Positions 36,048 through 45,232 of a DNA stretch of 64,000 nucleotides are shown here, piece by piece. The stretch comes from Polaribacter irgensii 23-P (GTDB lineage: Bacteria > Bacteroidota > Bacteroidia > Flavobacteriales > Flavobacteriaceae), in the NCBI RefSeq assembly GCF_000153225.1, contig NZ_CH724148.1, forward strand, positions 1,816,842 to 1,880,841, given 5' to 3'. The notes below the pieces were generated by a model. It searched no databases, was not told where the DNA came from, and saw only the letters and a list, made by a program, of their open reading frames with translations. How positions within the stretch are numbered: the stretch's first letter is position 1; each line of letters starts with the position of its first letter. Made by a program: the position numbers and the translations under genes.

Positions 36048-36569
36048 TTAATAATTTTCTTCTTCTGATTTTTTCATGATTGCAGCAGCGATTGCAGCAA
36101 TTATAAAACCACCAATTGCATAACTAATAATACCAACGGCAGCCATAATTCCTGGAGAGGAGAAAGTTGAAGTCATTGCATTTGCAGCTTCAATTTGTTC
36201 TTCCGTTAAACCTTGATCTAAAAATGTTTGATTCTGTATTTCCATCATTTGGTTCATAAAATCAGGTTCAATGAAATTCATGAAGAGGTAATTATAAACA
36301 ACTACAATTAAACCACCAACAATGGCAACACCAACACCTATCTTAACGCCTTGGCCCCAGGATAGAAAGTTATTATTTGCTGCTTTAAATTGCTTAATTC
36401 CATATATAATGACTCCAATAAAGATGATTGCGTTTATTATAGAAGCAGACCAGTGAGGAGATAAATGATTTCCAGTGGCATACATTACTAGCAAAAATAA
36501 GACACTAGCAACGCCTAATATTATGCCGTTATTAATCATAAAGTTTTTACTGTTTACCTGATTTTCCAT
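36048..36569 (-). CDS. DUF4199 domain-containing membrane protein
   Basis: The 173-residue protein has four membrane helices (about 10-28, 36-56, 73-95, 140-163) with FLSWGQGVKIGVGVAIVGG in the third, as in DUF4199, an uncharacterised Bacteroidota inner-membrane family. The loop between helices 3 and 4 is acidic and Met/Gln-rich (EPDFMNQMMEIQ). It is often found next to GT2 genes like the one here, to my recollection, but no function is known. Confidence 0.85.
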   Translation of the reverse strand: MENQVNSKNFMINNGIILGVASVLFLLVMYATGNHLSPHWSASIINAIIFIGVIIYGIKQFKAANNNFLSWGQGVKIGVGVAIVGGLIVVVYNYLFMNFIEPDFMNQMMEIQNQTFLDQGLTEEQIEAANAMTSTFSSPGIMAAVGIISYAIGGFIIAAIAAAIMKKSEEENY

Positions 36570-36593
36570 GTTATTTTTTTTTTGTTATTTAGA

Positions 36594-36601
36594 CAAATAT
36601 A
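36594..36601 (-). promoter_or_regulatory. -7 promoter element for the DUF4199 gene
   Basis: TATATTTG on the minus strand, 24 bases before the ATG at 36569; no -33 partner. Confidence 0.45.
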
Positions 36602-36710
36602 TTCATTTCATCGAGATAGTCTTATTTTTTATAAATTATTATAAGTTTTCAAAATAATGGATTAGCAGTCAGTACCTTAAAAAAGTGTGAAAAAAATTAG
36701 CATTATTTTA

Positions 36711-36741
36711 TTTGTATAAATAAAAATAGATTGTAAATTTG
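36711..36741 (+). promoter_or_regulatory. Bacteroidota-type promoter for the SRP RNA
   Basis: TTTG (36711-36714), 19-bp spacer, TAAATTTG (36734-36741) match TTTG-N19-TAnnTTTG. The RNA 5' end is predicted a few bases downstream. Confidence 0.8.
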
Positions 36742-36743
36742 CC

Positions 36744-36840
36744 TTGGCAAGTCCTACACAACTAGCTCCCTTTGAATCCTCCAGGGTGGGAACACAGCAA
36801 AGGTATTAGGTTGTAGCGGTGTGATGTAGGTCGCTTGCCA
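36744..36840 (+). ncRNA. ffs: signal recognition particle RNA (small bacterial type, 4.5S-like)
   Basis: About 97 nt fold into one long hairpin. Outer arms TTGGCAAG and CTTGCCA pair, then CCTACACAAC pairs with GTTGTAGC/GTGTAGG-like segments. The apical part with TCCAGGGTGGGAACACAGCA is the Bacteroidota form of the SRP domain IV loop that binds Ffh. A T7 tract follows at 36841, making the terminal stem also the terminator. A consensus promoter sits directly upstream. The partner receptor FtsY is encoded at 45.7 kb. Confidence 0.85.
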
Positions 36841-36998
36841 TTTTTTTCTTTTAAACTTTTTTAAAACCTTCTTCACAGTTTACTTGAATAAAACTTACTC
36901 CTTTTTAGTATCCTTCTTTTACTTTATTGATATTTGTGCAGATTACATAAATAAAGCAGTGCTTAATAGGTCTGTGCAATGACATAATTTGAAAGAAT

Positions 36999-37802
36999 AT
37001 GAATAAAATTGTTTTAGTTACGGGTGCTTCTTCAGGAATTGGAGAAGGGGTTGCTTCCTTCCTATCCGAAAAAGGATATGTTGTTTATGGTACCAGTAGG
37101 AAGCCTAAAAATGAAAGAGATTTTCCTTTTAAATTGATCGTTCTAGATGTTTTAAACACAGAAACCATACAAACTGCAGTTCAACTAATAATAAAAAATG
37201 AAGGTAGGCTTGATGTATTGGTAAATAATGCAGGAATGGGAATTACAGGTCCTATCGAAGAAACGCCAACGGAAGAAATGCGAGCTGTTTTTAATACTAA
37301 TCTTTTTGGTGCTATTGATGTTATAAAAGCAGTATTGCCAGGAATGCGGCGCCAAAAATCAGGAATTATAATAAACATTACTTCTATTGCGGGGTACACG
37401 GGATTGCCCTTTCGAGGTCTATATTCTGCAACAAAAGGGGCTTTAGAATTGATAACAGAGACCTTAAGTATGGAGGTTAAGCCTTTTGGAATACATGTTG
37501 TGAACGTAGCTCCAGGAGATTTTGCAACCAATATTGCCGCTGGCAGATATCACGCACCAATTTCAGAACAATCTGCATACAAAGAAAAATATCAAATAAA
37601 TTTAGACCTGATGAATGCCCATGTCAATAGCGGGAAAAATCCTACGGAAATGGCGAAGAAAATCTATGCAATTTTGAATACAAAGCATCCTAAAATTCAT
37701 TACAAAGTGGGTGGGTTTTTGGAAAAATTTTCTATTGTTTTAAAAAGAATGCTGTCAGATAGAATGTATGAGAAAATAGTAATGCAGCACTATAAATTAT
37801 AA
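36999..37802 (+). CDS. short-chain dehydrogenase/reductase
   Basis: The 267-residue protein is a classical SDR: cofactor motif TGASSGIGEGVA (8-19), NNAGMG near 77-82, catalytic Ser in NITSIAG, and YSATK with catalytic Tyr and Lys near 147-151. It oxidises or reduces an alcohol/ketone with NAD(P). It resembles the group with C-terminal helices that act on steroids, lipids or retinol-like compounds, but substrate cannot be fixed. Separate transcription unit. Confidence 0.92.
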   Translation: MNKIVLVTGASSGIGEGVASFLSEKGYVVYGTSRKPKNERDFPFKLIVLDVLNTETIQTAVQLIIKNEGRLDVLVNNAGMGITGPIEETPTEEMRAVFNTNLFGAIDVIKAVLPGMRRQKSGIIINITSIAGYTGLPFRGLYSATKGALELITETLSMEVKPFGIHVVNVAPGDFATNIAAGRYHAPISEQSAYKEKYQINLDLMNAHVNSGKNPTEMAKKIYAILNTKHPKIHYKVGGFLEKFSIVLKRMLSDRMYEKIVMQHYKL

Positions 37803-38000
37803 GAAAAATCAGTGGTTCTGTTTATAAGTGCTGTAAAGATAATTCTACTGCTGCTCATAAATTGAAGTGTAAGTTGCTACCTTTACAGTAGTTAATTCGG
37901 CACGTATTTCTTTTATAAAGTAAAGTTAAAAGGAACATCTAATCGCTTTTGTACCTGAGAATCTATCAACAAAATAATAATTACAACTAAATAAATACAC

Positions 38001-38654
38001 ATGAAATTTTTTATCGATACTGCAAATTTAGAACAAATTAAAGAAGCGCAAGCATTAGGGATTTTAGATGGGGTCACTACAAACCCATCGCTAATGGCGA
38101 AGGAGGGAGTTACCGGAGCGGCAAACATTATCAATCATTACAAAGAAATTTGTGAATTGGTAGAAGGTGATGTATCTGCGGAAGTTATTGCAACAGATTT
38201 TGACGGAATGGTAAAAGAAGGTGAGGCTTTGGCTGCTTTAAATCCGCAAATTGTGGTAAAAGTACCAATGATAAAAGACGGTATCAAGGCGTGTAAATAT
38301 TTTTCTTCAAAAGGAATAAAAACAAATGTGACCTTAGTTTTTTCTGCAGGACAAGCATTGTTGGCAGCAAAAGCAGGTGCTACCTATGTATCTCCCTTTA
38401 TTGGGCGTTTAGATGATATTTCTACAGATGGTTTAAATTTAATCGCAGAGATTCGTTTAATTTATGACAATTATGGTTTTGAAACTCAAATTTTAGCAGC
38501 TTCTGTAAGACATACAATGCACATTATAGATTGTGCTAAATTAGGCGCAGATGTTATGACAGGTCCTTTAAGTGCAATTGAAGGTTTGTTAAGACATCCA
38601 TTAACAGATAGTGGTTTAGCACAGTTTTTAGCAGATTATCAAAAAGGGAACTAA
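38001..38654 (+). CDS. fsa: transaldolase / fructose-6-phosphate aldolase-like
   Basis: The 217-residue protein begins [20 protein letters not shown] and has [27 protein letters not shown] (Schiff-base Lys in the KVPM motif near 86), [33 protein letters not shown] and ILAASVRHT. This is the short (class 3B) transaldolase/Fsa group, working as a TIM barrel in the pentose-phosphate pathway. Many short members act as true transaldolases, so the activity is uncertain; gene symbols tal and fsa are both used. Confidence 0.93.
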   Translation: MKFFIDTANLEQIKEAQALGILDGVTTNPSLMAKEGVTGAANIINHYKEICELVEGDVSAEVIATDFDGMVKEGEALAALNPQIVVKVPMIKDGIKACKYFSSKGIKTNVTLVFSAGQALLAAKAGATYVSPFIGRLDDISTDGLNLIAEIRLIYDNYGFETQILAASVRHTMHIIDCAKLGADVMTGPLSAIEGLLRHPLTDSGLAQFLADYQKGN

Positions 38655-38671
38655 GCGACCTCATTTTTTTT

Positions 38672-38723
38672 GAAAAAAGTCAGAAAGTAAAAAGGAAAAC
38701 CTTTTTACTTTCTGACTTTTTTC
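38672..38723 (+). terminator. strong rho-independent terminator after the transaldolase gene
   Basis: A perfect 24-bp stem with an AAAA loop (38696-38699), with T6 within the descending arm. It separates the gene from menD. Confidence 0.92.
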
Positions 38724-38772
38724 GGCTTTAAAAATTGTCTTCATAATAAAACATTATAATTTGTAAACTTTG

Positions 38773-38780
38773 TACCTTTG
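38773..38780 (+). promoter_or_regulatory. -7 promoter element for menD
   Basis: TACCTTTG matches TAnnTTTG, 11 bases before the menD ATG, so the leader would be very short. Confidence 0.5.
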
Positions 38781-38791
38781 CACTTTCATAT

Positions 38792-40450
38792 ATGTATCCA
38801 AAAAAAGAACTCGCACAAATTGTAATTTCAGCTTGTATTCAATTTAAAATTGATACGGTTGTGATTTCTCCAGGTTCCCGAAATGCGCCGCTTACCATCG
38901 GTTTTTCCAATCACAAAGAAATAGAAACTTTAAGCGTGGTAGATGAGCGGTGCGCTGGTTTTTTTGCCTTAGGTATTGCGCAACAAAAACAAAAACCTGT
39001 GGCAGTTTTGTGCACCTCTGGTTCTGCTTTATTAAATTATTATCCAGCAATCGCAGAGGCTTTTTACAGTAATATTCCACTGGTAATTATTTCTGCAGAC
39101 AGGCCCAAACACTTGATTGATATTGGAGACGGTCAAACAATTAGACAGGAAAATGTCTTTGAAAACCACATTTTATTTTCAGCTAATTTGATTGAAAATG
39201 AAAAATATAAAACGCGGAATTCCCAGCTAATTGGAGAAGCTTTACAAATAGCGGTATCTCAAAAAGGCCCCGTTCATATCAATGTTCCTTTTGATGAGCC
39301 TTTATATGAAACAGTGGCGAATTTAAATAAATATCATTTTCCACACATTTCTATGAGTTCTTTGGACAACTCAAATATCAATTATAAGAAATTGGCAGAC
39401 ATTTGGAACGCTGCTGAAAAGAAGATGATTTTGGTAGGTGTTAGTTATCCAAATGCAGAACTACACAAGCTAATAGACCTGTATGCTGGAGATGATTCTG
39501 TGTTAATTTTTACTGAAACCACTTCTAATTTGCACCATGAAAAGGCAATTGACTCCATAGACCAGCTTATATTTTCGTTAGAAAACGCAGAGTTTCAAGA
39601 TTTAAAACCAGCAGTTCTGATCACTTTTGGAGGGATGATTGTTTCTAAAAGAATAAAACGTTTTTTAAGGACATATCCGCCAGAACATCATTGGAACATT
39701 GATGAGAAAAAAGCAACAAATACCTTCTTTTGTTTGTCAGAATTTATTCAGACCTCCCCCGTAGATTTTTTTGCTCATTTTAATAGTTTTATTAAACCTT
39801 TAAAAAGTAATTATCAATCAAAATGGATTAATTTTAGAGATCAGAGAAGAGCGAAACATACACGCTATTTTAAGGATTTGAAACATTCTGACTTTAAAGT
39901 ATTTGAACAAGTTTTAGACAGCATTCCAGAACCTATTGAATTACAGATCAGTAACAGTTCAATTATTAGATATGCACAGTTATTCTCTATTAAAAAATCG
40001 ATTAATATTTTTTGTAATAGAGGAACTAGTGGTATTGATGGTAGCACGAGTACCGCTATTGGAGCGGCTTTTGCAAATAAAAATCAAACCGCCTTTATAA
40101 CAGGAGATTTGAGTTTTTTTTATGATAGTAATGCGCTGTGGAATAGCTATATTCCTGTGAATTTTAGAATTATTATTATCAACAACTCTGGTGGTGGTAT
40201 TTTTAAAATTATTCCAGGCCCCGCAACTACAAACGCGGAAGCGTATTTTACAACGCCACATTGTTTAACTGGAGAGCACTTGTGCAAGATGTTTGGCTTT
40301 GAATACCAACAAGCATATTCTACAGCATCTGTAACGAAAGAGCTAGAGGGATTTTTTGAAGCCTCAGAAAAACCAAAAATATTAGAGATTTTTACGCCAA
40401 GTGCAGAAAATGATCTAATTTTAAAAACATATTTTAAAAAGATACAATAA
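38792..40450 (+). CDS. menD: 2-succinyl-5-enolpyruvyl-6-hydroxy-3-cyclohexene-1-carboxylate synthase
   Basis: The 552-residue thiamine-diphosphate enzyme shows VISPGSRNAPLTIGF (about 24-38), the CTSGSALLNYYPAIAEA segment with the ThDP-activating region, SADRP, and NRGTSGIDGSTSTAIGAA near 410-427. ITGDLSFFYDSNAL near 437 is the GDxx ThDP/magnesium-binding motif. It condenses isochorismate with 2-oxoglutarate in menaquinone synthesis. Its stop overlaps the next ATG (TAATG), and menB follows, so menD, the S1-like gene and menB form an operon. Confidence 0.96.
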   Translation: MYPKKELAQIVISACIQFKIDTVVISPGSRNAPLTIGFSNHKEIETLSVVDERCAGFFALGIAQQKQKPVAVLCTSGSALLNYYPAIAEAFYSNIPLVIISADRPKHLIDIGDGQTIRQENVFENHILFSANLIENEKYKTRNSQLIGEALQIAVSQKGPVHINVPFDEPLYETVANLNKYHFPHISMSSLDNSNINYKKLADIWNAAEKKMILVGVSYPNAELHKLIDLYAGDDSVLIFTETTSNLHHEKAIDSIDQLIFSLENAEFQDLKPAVLITFGGMIVSKRIKRFLRTYPPEHHWNIDEKKATNTFFCLSEFIQTSPVDFFAHFNSFIKPLKSNYQSKWINFRDQRRAKHTRYFKDLKHSDFKVFEQVLDSIPEPIELQISNSSIIRYAQLFSIKKSINIFCNRGTSGIDGSTSTAIGAAFANKNQTAFITGDLSFFYDSNALWNSYIPVNFRIIIINNSGGGIFKIIPGPATTNAEAYFTTPHCLTGEHLCKMFGFEYQQAYSTASVTKELEGFFEASEKPKILEIFTPSAENDLILKTYFKKIQ

Positions 40451-40905
40451 TGGATTTACAAGAGGATGTGCAAGAGGGAGCGATGAATTTGAAAGAGGGC
40501 GATAAGGTAAGCCTAGTCATTGAAACGGAAACAGGTTTAGGCTATACGGTTCTAATAAACGAAGAATTTGACGGCTTACTTTTTAGAAGTGAAGTTTTTC
40601 AAGCATTAGAAGAGAACATGGAAGTTACGGGATACGTGAAAAACATTCGGGAAGACGGCAAGATAGATGTCTCATTAAGACCACAAGGTTTTAGAAATGT
40701 GATTGATTCTGACGTTGATAAGGTGATGGCGAGGTTAAAAAACAGCAAAGAAGGGTTTATTTTAATCACGGATAAAAGTTCGCCAGACTCCATTCGTTTC
40801 CATATGAAAATGAGTAAAAAAGCATTTAAAAAAGCAGTTGGGCATTTATATAAACAAAAGCTAATTGTTATTGAAGAAGACAGAATTGTATTAAATAAAA
40901 AGTAA
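40450..40905 (+). CDS. short S1-like RNA-binding protein (CvfB C-terminal half-like)
   Basis: From the ATG at 40450 the protein has 151 residues. A second ATG at 40483 preceded by GGGAG gives 140 residues and is equally plausible. Residues about 15-85 form an S1/OB domain (GDKVSLVIETETGLGYTVLI, NIREDGKIDVSLRP), and about 95-150 a winged-helix domain (SKKAFKKAVGHLYKQKLIVI). This equals the last two domains of CvfB/YitL, which are normally about 280 residues, so the two N-terminal S1 domains are absent. Likely RNA-binding regulator. It is wedged between menD and menB, 3 bp before menB. Confidence 0.8.
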   Translation: MDLQEDVQEGAMNLKEGDKVSLVIETETGLGYTVLINEEFDGLLFRSEVFQALEENMEVTGYVKNIREDGKIDVSLRPQGFRNVIDSDVDKVMARLKNSKEGFILITDKSSPDSIRFHMKMSKKAFKKAVGHLYKQKLIVIEEDRIVLNKK

Positions 40906-40908
40906 AGT

Positions 40909-41748
40909 ATGATTACAGCTGATTGGAAAACTGCGAAAGTTTACGAAGATATTACCTATACAAAGTCGAATGGAGTCGCGAGAATAGCTTTTAACAGACC
41001 GGATGTTAGAAATGCCTTTCGACCAAAAACAACAAAAGAATTGTACGACGCTTTTTATGACGCTGGCGAAGACGTAAATATTGGGGTTGTATTGCTTTCT
41101 GCGGAAGGACCAAGTTCAAAAGATGGCGTGTATTCTTTCTGTTCTGGTGGAGATCAAAAAGCAAGAGGACACCAAGGTTATGTTGGAGAAGACGGATACC
41201 ATCGTTTGAATATTTTGGAGGTACAGCGATTGATTCGTTTTATGCCAAAAGCGGTTATCTGTGTTGTTCCAGGATGGGCAGTTGGTGGAGGACACAGCTT
41301 ACACGTTGTTTGTGATTTAACCTTAGCGAGCAAAGAACATGCGATTTTTAAGCAAACCGATGCGGATGTAACTTCTTTTGATGGTGGTTATGGTTCGGCA
41401 TATTTGGCAAAAATGGTAGGTCAAAAAAGAGCGAGAGAGATTTTCTTTTTAGGACGAAGTTATTCTGCACAGGAAGCCTACGATATGGGAATGGTAAATG
41501 CTGTTGTGCCACATGCAGATTTAGAAAATACTGCCTACCAGTGGGCACAAGAGATTTTAGAGAAAAGTCCAACCTCTATAAGAATGCTTAAGTTTGCAAT
41601 GAATTTAACAGATGACGGAATGGTTGGTCAGCAGGTTTTTGCAGGGGAAGCAACGCGTTTGGCATATATGACAGACGAGGCGAAAGAGGGTAGAGACGCT
41701 TTTCTTGAGAAAAGAAAGCCAAATTTCCCGAAAAAATGGATTCCATAG
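40909..41748 (+). CDS. menB: 1,4-dihydroxy-2-naphthoyl-CoA synthase
   Basis: This 279-residue crotonase-fold enzyme has RPDVRNAFRPKTTKELYDAF, FCSGGDQKARG, VPGWAVGGGHSLHVVCDLTL (oxyanion hole) and KQTDADVTSFDGGYGSAYLA, all MenB signatures. It cyclises o-succinylbenzoyl-CoA in menaquinone synthesis. The length is typical. It is co-transcribed with menD and the S1-like gene. Confidence 0.97.
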   Translation: MITADWKTAKVYEDITYTKSNGVARIAFNRPDVRNAFRPKTTKELYDAFYDAGEDVNIGVVLLSAEGPSSKDGVYSFCSGGDQKARGHQGYVGEDGYHRLNILEVQRLIRFMPKAVICVVPGWAVGGGHSLHVVCDLTLASKEHAIFKQTDADVTSFDGGYGSAYLAKMVGQKRAREIFFLGRSYSAQEAYDMGMVNAVVPHADLENTAYQWAQEILEKSPTSIRMLKFAMNLTDDGMVGQQVFAGEATRLAYMTDEAKEGRDAFLEKRKPNFPKKWIP

Positions 41749-41789
41749 CCAATTCACAATTTTAAAATACTAATTCGATCGCAATCAAA

Positions 41790-42659
41790 ATGAAATCACA
41801 AATAGTAACATTTTTAATAAAGTGTCCAGATCAAAAAGGTTTGGTTGCAAAAATCACTAATTTTTTTTACGACAAAGGATTTAACATTGTAAGCTGCCAG
41901 CAGTATGTGAATGCAATTGAAGACACGTACTTTATGAGAGTTCGTCTGAATGCAGACGGGACTGATATTTCAAAGGTATCTTTAGAAAAAAGCTTCTTAG
42001 AATTGGCAACGCCTTTAGATTTTGACTGGTCCGTAAATTATGGAGATAAAAAGCAAAATGTGGCAATTATGGTTTCTCATACAAGTCATAATTTGTACGA
42101 TTTATTAGAGCGTTCAAAAGAAGGGCGTTTAGACTGTAATGTGAAAGTGATTTTGAGTAATCACGACAAGCTCAGACCGATTGCCAAAATGTTTAACATT
42201 CCTTTTCATTACTTGCCAGTGACTAAAGATGGCAAAGAAGTGCAAGAGAAACAAGTAATGGATGTATTAGACGCCAACGAAATAGACCTGGTTGTTATGG
42301 CACGTTATATGCAGATCCTATCGTCAAATTTTATCAATAGATATCCAGAAAGAATCATTAATATCCATCATTCATTTTTACCTGCTTTTCAGGGAGCAAA
42401 TCCGTATAAGAAGGCATACGAAAGAGGCGTGAAGCTGATAGGAGCTACAGCACATTATGCGACATTGGATTTGGATGAAGGTCCAATTATTGAGCAAGAT
42501 GTGAAACCAGTAACACATGAAAGTACACCAACAACGTTAAAAATAATTGGTGCAGACATCGAGAAATTAGTGTTGGCAAGAGCTGTAAAATGTCATTTAA
42601 ATTATCAAATTATAGTTTCTGGAAATAGAGCCATTGTTTTTCCTGAAGCTGGAGAGTAA
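41790..42659 (+). CDS. purU: formyltetrahydrofolate deformylase
   Basis: This 289-residue protein has an N-terminal ACT domain (about 5-85, CPDQKGLVAKITNFFYDKGF) and a formyl-transferase-like hydrolase domain. That domain has VILSNHDKLRP, RYMQILSSNFINRYPERIIN, IHHSFLPAFQGANPYKKA (catalytic Asn/His region) and GATAHYATLDLDEGPIIEQD (catalytic Asp). It releases formate from 10-formyl-THF, supplying formate for purine synthesis and balancing one-carbon pools. A 41-bp gap follows menB, but no functional tie is evident. Confidence 0.95.
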   Translation: MKSQIVTFLIKCPDQKGLVAKITNFFYDKGFNIVSCQQYVNAIEDTYFMRVRLNADGTDISKVSLEKSFLELATPLDFDWSVNYGDKKQNVAIMVSHTSHNLYDLLERSKEGRLDCNVKVILSNHDKLRPIAKMFNIPFHYLPVTKDGKEVQEKQVMDVLDANEIDLVVMARYMQILSSNFINRYPERIINIHHSFLPAFQGANPYKKAYERGVKLIGATAHYATLDLDEGPIIEQDVKPVTHESTPTTLKIIGADIEKLVLARAVKCHLNYQIIVSGNRAIVFPEAGE

Positions 42660-42736
42660 GTGCACGGCTAATTTGCATTTTTAAGTATGATTTTATCCGA
42701 GAGATTTATCTGTAGAAGCATTCAATTTTTATTACT

Positions 42737-43345
42737 ATGAAAATAATCTGTATTGGGCGCAATTACGCAAAGCATATCGCCGAATTAGAAAACGAGAGAC
42801 CAGAAAGTCCCGTTGTTTTTTTAAAGCCAGATTCTGCAATACTGCCGAAAAAAAATCCGTTTTTTATCCCACCCTTTTCTAATGACGTGCATTATGAAGT
42901 AGAGGTTTTAGTTAAGATAAACAAAGTAGGAAAGCACATCGCAGAAAAATTTTCACATAAATATTACGACGAAATCGGGTTGGGAATTGATTTTACTGCA
43001 AGAGATGTGCAGAAAGAATGTAAGGAGAAAGGGTTGCCCTGGGAAAAAGCAAAAGCATTTGATGGCAGTGCCGTTATTGGTGCGTTTTATCCAAAAGAAC
43101 AATTTGATTTAGAACATTTAAGTTTTCAATTATACAAGAACAATACTTTGGTGCAAGACGGAAATACCGAGGTAATGCTTTGGAAGATAGATGCGTTAAT
43201 TGCCTATGTATCTCAATATTTTACTTTAAAAAAAGGCGATATTATATTTACAGGAACTCCGGCAGGCGTTGGGAAAGTTGTCGAAAATGACGAGTTAAAA
43301 GGAGTTATTTCCGATAAAGAGGCTTTTAATATCAGAGTTAAATAA
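42737..43345 (+). CDS. fumarylacetoacetate hydrolase family protein
   Basis: This 202-residue protein begins MKIICIGRNYAKHIAELENE and has VVFLKPDSAILP, the metal-binding HYEVEVLV motif (Glu pair near 54-56), and KKGDIIFTGTPAGVGKVVEN near the C-terminus, typical of small FAH-fold enzymes (acylpyruvases, oxaloacetate decarboxylase-like FAHD1 type). Active on short beta-keto acids in the cytoplasm. Substrate not determined; a single-domain enzyme lacking the N-terminal domain of true FAH. Confidence 0.92.
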   Translation: MKIICIGRNYAKHIAELENERPESPVVFLKPDSAILPKKNPFFIPPFSNDVHYEVEVLVKINKVGKHIAEKFSHKYYDEIGLGIDFTARDVQKECKEKGLPWEKAKAFDGSAVIGAFYPKEQFDLEHLSFQLYKNNTLVQDGNTEVMLWKIDALIAYVSQYFTLKKGDIIFTGTPAGVGKVVENDELKGVISDKEAFNIRVK

Positions 43346-43400
43346 ATTTAGAGTGGCTTACAGTCAATAAAATCGGTGAAGTTTAAGATTCAAAAAAAAT

Positions 43401-44642
43401 ATGAAAGCAGAAATAATAACGATTGGAGATGAGATTTTGATAGGGCAGATTATAGATTCAAACTCTCAGTGGATTGGTAAACAGCTGAATAAAATTGGAG
43501 TTTCCATCTATCAAATTTCTTCGATACAAGACGATAAACAGCATATTTTAAATGCTTTAAAAGAAGCTCAAGAAAGAGTAGACATTGTAATTATTACGGG
43601 GGGTTTAGGGCCTACCAAAGATGACATTACTAAAAAGACAATTGCAACCTTTTTTGAAGACGGTCAAGTTATCGAATATCCAGAAGTTGTTGCGCATATT
43701 AAAAGTCTTTTTAAGAAGATAAATCACCCTTTCAAAGAGGTGCAACGCGCACAGGCACAACTGCCGTCAAAAGCAACGTTATTGATGAATAATTTCGGAA
43801 CTGCGCCGGGGATGTGGTTTTATGAAAACAAAACAGTTTTCGTATCGCTACCCGGAGTTCCTTACGAAATGAAAGGGTTAATTCAGCAAGAGGTTTTACC
43901 AAGAATTCAACAGCAATTTAAATTGCCTTTTATAATTCATAAAACGATTATGACTTATGGACAAGGCGAAAGTACGATTGCCGAAAGAATTGAATCCGTA
44001 GAGAGCAATTTACCAGCATTTATAAAATTGGCATATTTGCCTTCTTTTGGGAGAGTTCGTTTGCGTTTGTCTGCCAAGGGCGCTTACAAAGAGCAATTAG
44101 AAAAAGCAATTGACAAGGAAGTGGCCGCAGTCTATAAATTAATTCCAGAAATTATCACTGGGATTGATGATGATGCCTCTTTAGAAAAGAAAATTGGAGA
44201 GGTACTCACAAAAAGTAAAAAGACTGTTGCGACAGCAGAAAGTTTAACAGGCGGTAAAATAGCTGCAACTTTAGTCGCTATTGCGGGTTCTTCCGCTTAT
44301 TACAGAGGAAGTATTGTTGCGTATTCAGCAGAAATGAAAGTGAAATTACTAGGGGTCTCTGAAGAAACTATCAAAAAATACTCTGTAGTTAGTAAAGAGG
44401 TTGCTTTAGAAATGGCCAGAGGAGTCAAAGAGAAGTTGCAAACTAATTATGCGATTGCGGTCACTGGAAATGCGGGTCCCACAAAAGACAATACAGATAA
44501 AAGTGTGGGCGTGGTGTATATTGCTTTGATCACTGATGAAAAGGAATGGGTGCAAGAATTTGATTTTGGGCAACCGAGAGAAAAGACGATCAATAAGACC
44601 GTTAGCAAGTCCTTGGAAATATTACACAAAGAAATTCTTTAA
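43401..44642 (+). CDS. cinA: CinA family competence/damage-inducible protein, nicotinamide-nucleotide amidase type
   Basis: This 413-residue protein has an N-terminal MoCF/COG1058 domain (ITIGDEILIGQIIDSNSQWI, IITGGLGPTKDDITKKTI, SLPGVPYEMKGL) and a C-terminal CinA/PncC domain (ATAESLTGGKIAATLVAIAG, near 275-295; AVTGNAGP, near 355). The N-terminal part is linked to ADP-ribose pyrophosphatase activity, and the C-terminal part hydrolyses NMN to NaMN in NAD recycling. The length matches full-length CinA. Confidence 0.95.
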   Translation: MKAEIITIGDEILIGQIIDSNSQWIGKQLNKIGVSIYQISSIQDDKQHILNALKEAQERVDIVIITGGLGPTKDDITKKTIATFFEDGQVIEYPEVVAHIKSLFKKINHPFKEVQRAQAQLPSKATLLMNNFGTAPGMWFYENKTVFVSLPGVPYEMKGLIQQEVLPRIQQQFKLPFIIHKTIMTYGQGESTIAERIESVESNLPAFIKLAYLPSFGRVRLRLSAKGAYKEQLEKAIDKEVAAVYKLIPEIITGIDDDASLEKKIGEVLTKSKKTVATAESLTGGKIAATLVAIAGSSAYYRGSIVAYSAEMKVKLLGVSEETIKKYSVVSKEVALEMARGVKEKLQTNYAIAVTGNAGPTKDNTDKSVGVVYIALITDEKEWVQEFDFGQPREKTINKTVSKSLEILHKEIL

Positions 44643-44658
44643 AAATTTTTCAATTTGT

Positions 44659-44690
44659 TTTGTTCAATATTGTAATTATGTGTAGATTTG
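44659..44690 (+). promoter_or_regulatory. Bacteroidota-type promoter for the rpmB operon
   Basis: TTTG (44659-44662), a 20-bp spacer and TAGATTTG (44683-44690). Matches the -33/-7 consensus, with a leader of about 35 nt before rpmB. Confidence 0.75.
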
Positions 44691-44730
44691 CACCTCGTTT
44701 AGAGATAACACTATAAATACTGTCGAAAAG

Positions 44731-44970
44731 ATGTCTAGAGTTTGTGAATTAACAGGTAAAAAAGCAATGGTTGGAAACAATGTTTCTAAGGCTTTGAATA
44801 GAACAAAGAGAAAGTTTGACGCTAATCTAATGACCAAGCGTTTTTTCATTCCAGAAGAAGATAAATGGATTACTTTAAAGGTATCTGCATCTGCTTTAAA
44901 AAATATTAACAAGAAAGGAGTCTCTGCAGTTATAAAGGAAGCAAGAGCTAACGGATTCTTAACTAAATAA
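44731..44970 (+). CDS. rpmB: 50S ribosomal protein L28
   Basis: The 79-residue basic protein starts MSRVCELTGKKAMVGNNVSK and has NRTKRKFDANLMTKRFFIPE and ITLKVSASALKNINKKG, the L28 pattern. The two zinc-binding Cys pairs of some L28 forms are not present (only Cys5). First gene of rpmB-rpmG-DUF4295, the standard flavobacterial order. Confidence 0.97.
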   Translation: MSRVCELTGKKAMVGNNVSKALNRTKRKFDANLMTKRFFIPEEDKWITLKVSASALKNINKKGVSAVIKEARANGFLTK

Positions 44971-44997
44971 GGGCGTACAGCTTAAAATTATACAGAG

Positions 44998-45180
44998 ATG
45001 GCAAAAAAAGGAAATAGAGTTCAGGTAATATTAGAATGTACAGAACACAAAGCAACTGGTAAGCCAGGAACTTCAAGATATATTACTACCAAGAACAAAA
45101 AAAACAGTCCTGATAGAATGGAGATTAAGAAATTTAACTCGATTCTAAATAAAGTAACTGTTCATAAAGAAATTAAATAA
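44998..45180 (+). CDS. rpmG: 50S ribosomal protein L33
   Basis: The 60-residue protein has [40 protein letters not shown] and VTVHKEIK, the L33 family. It lacks the four-Cys zinc ribbon (only one Cys), so it is the zinc-free form. It lies 27 bp after rpmB. Confidence 0.97.
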   Translation: MAKKGNRVQVILECTEHKATGKPGTSRYITTKNKKNSPDRMEIKKFNSILNKVTVHKEIK

Positions 45181-45232
45181 TTATAACATCTAGAACTCCG
45201 AACAGAGCACATAGATTAAAAACATTAAGACC

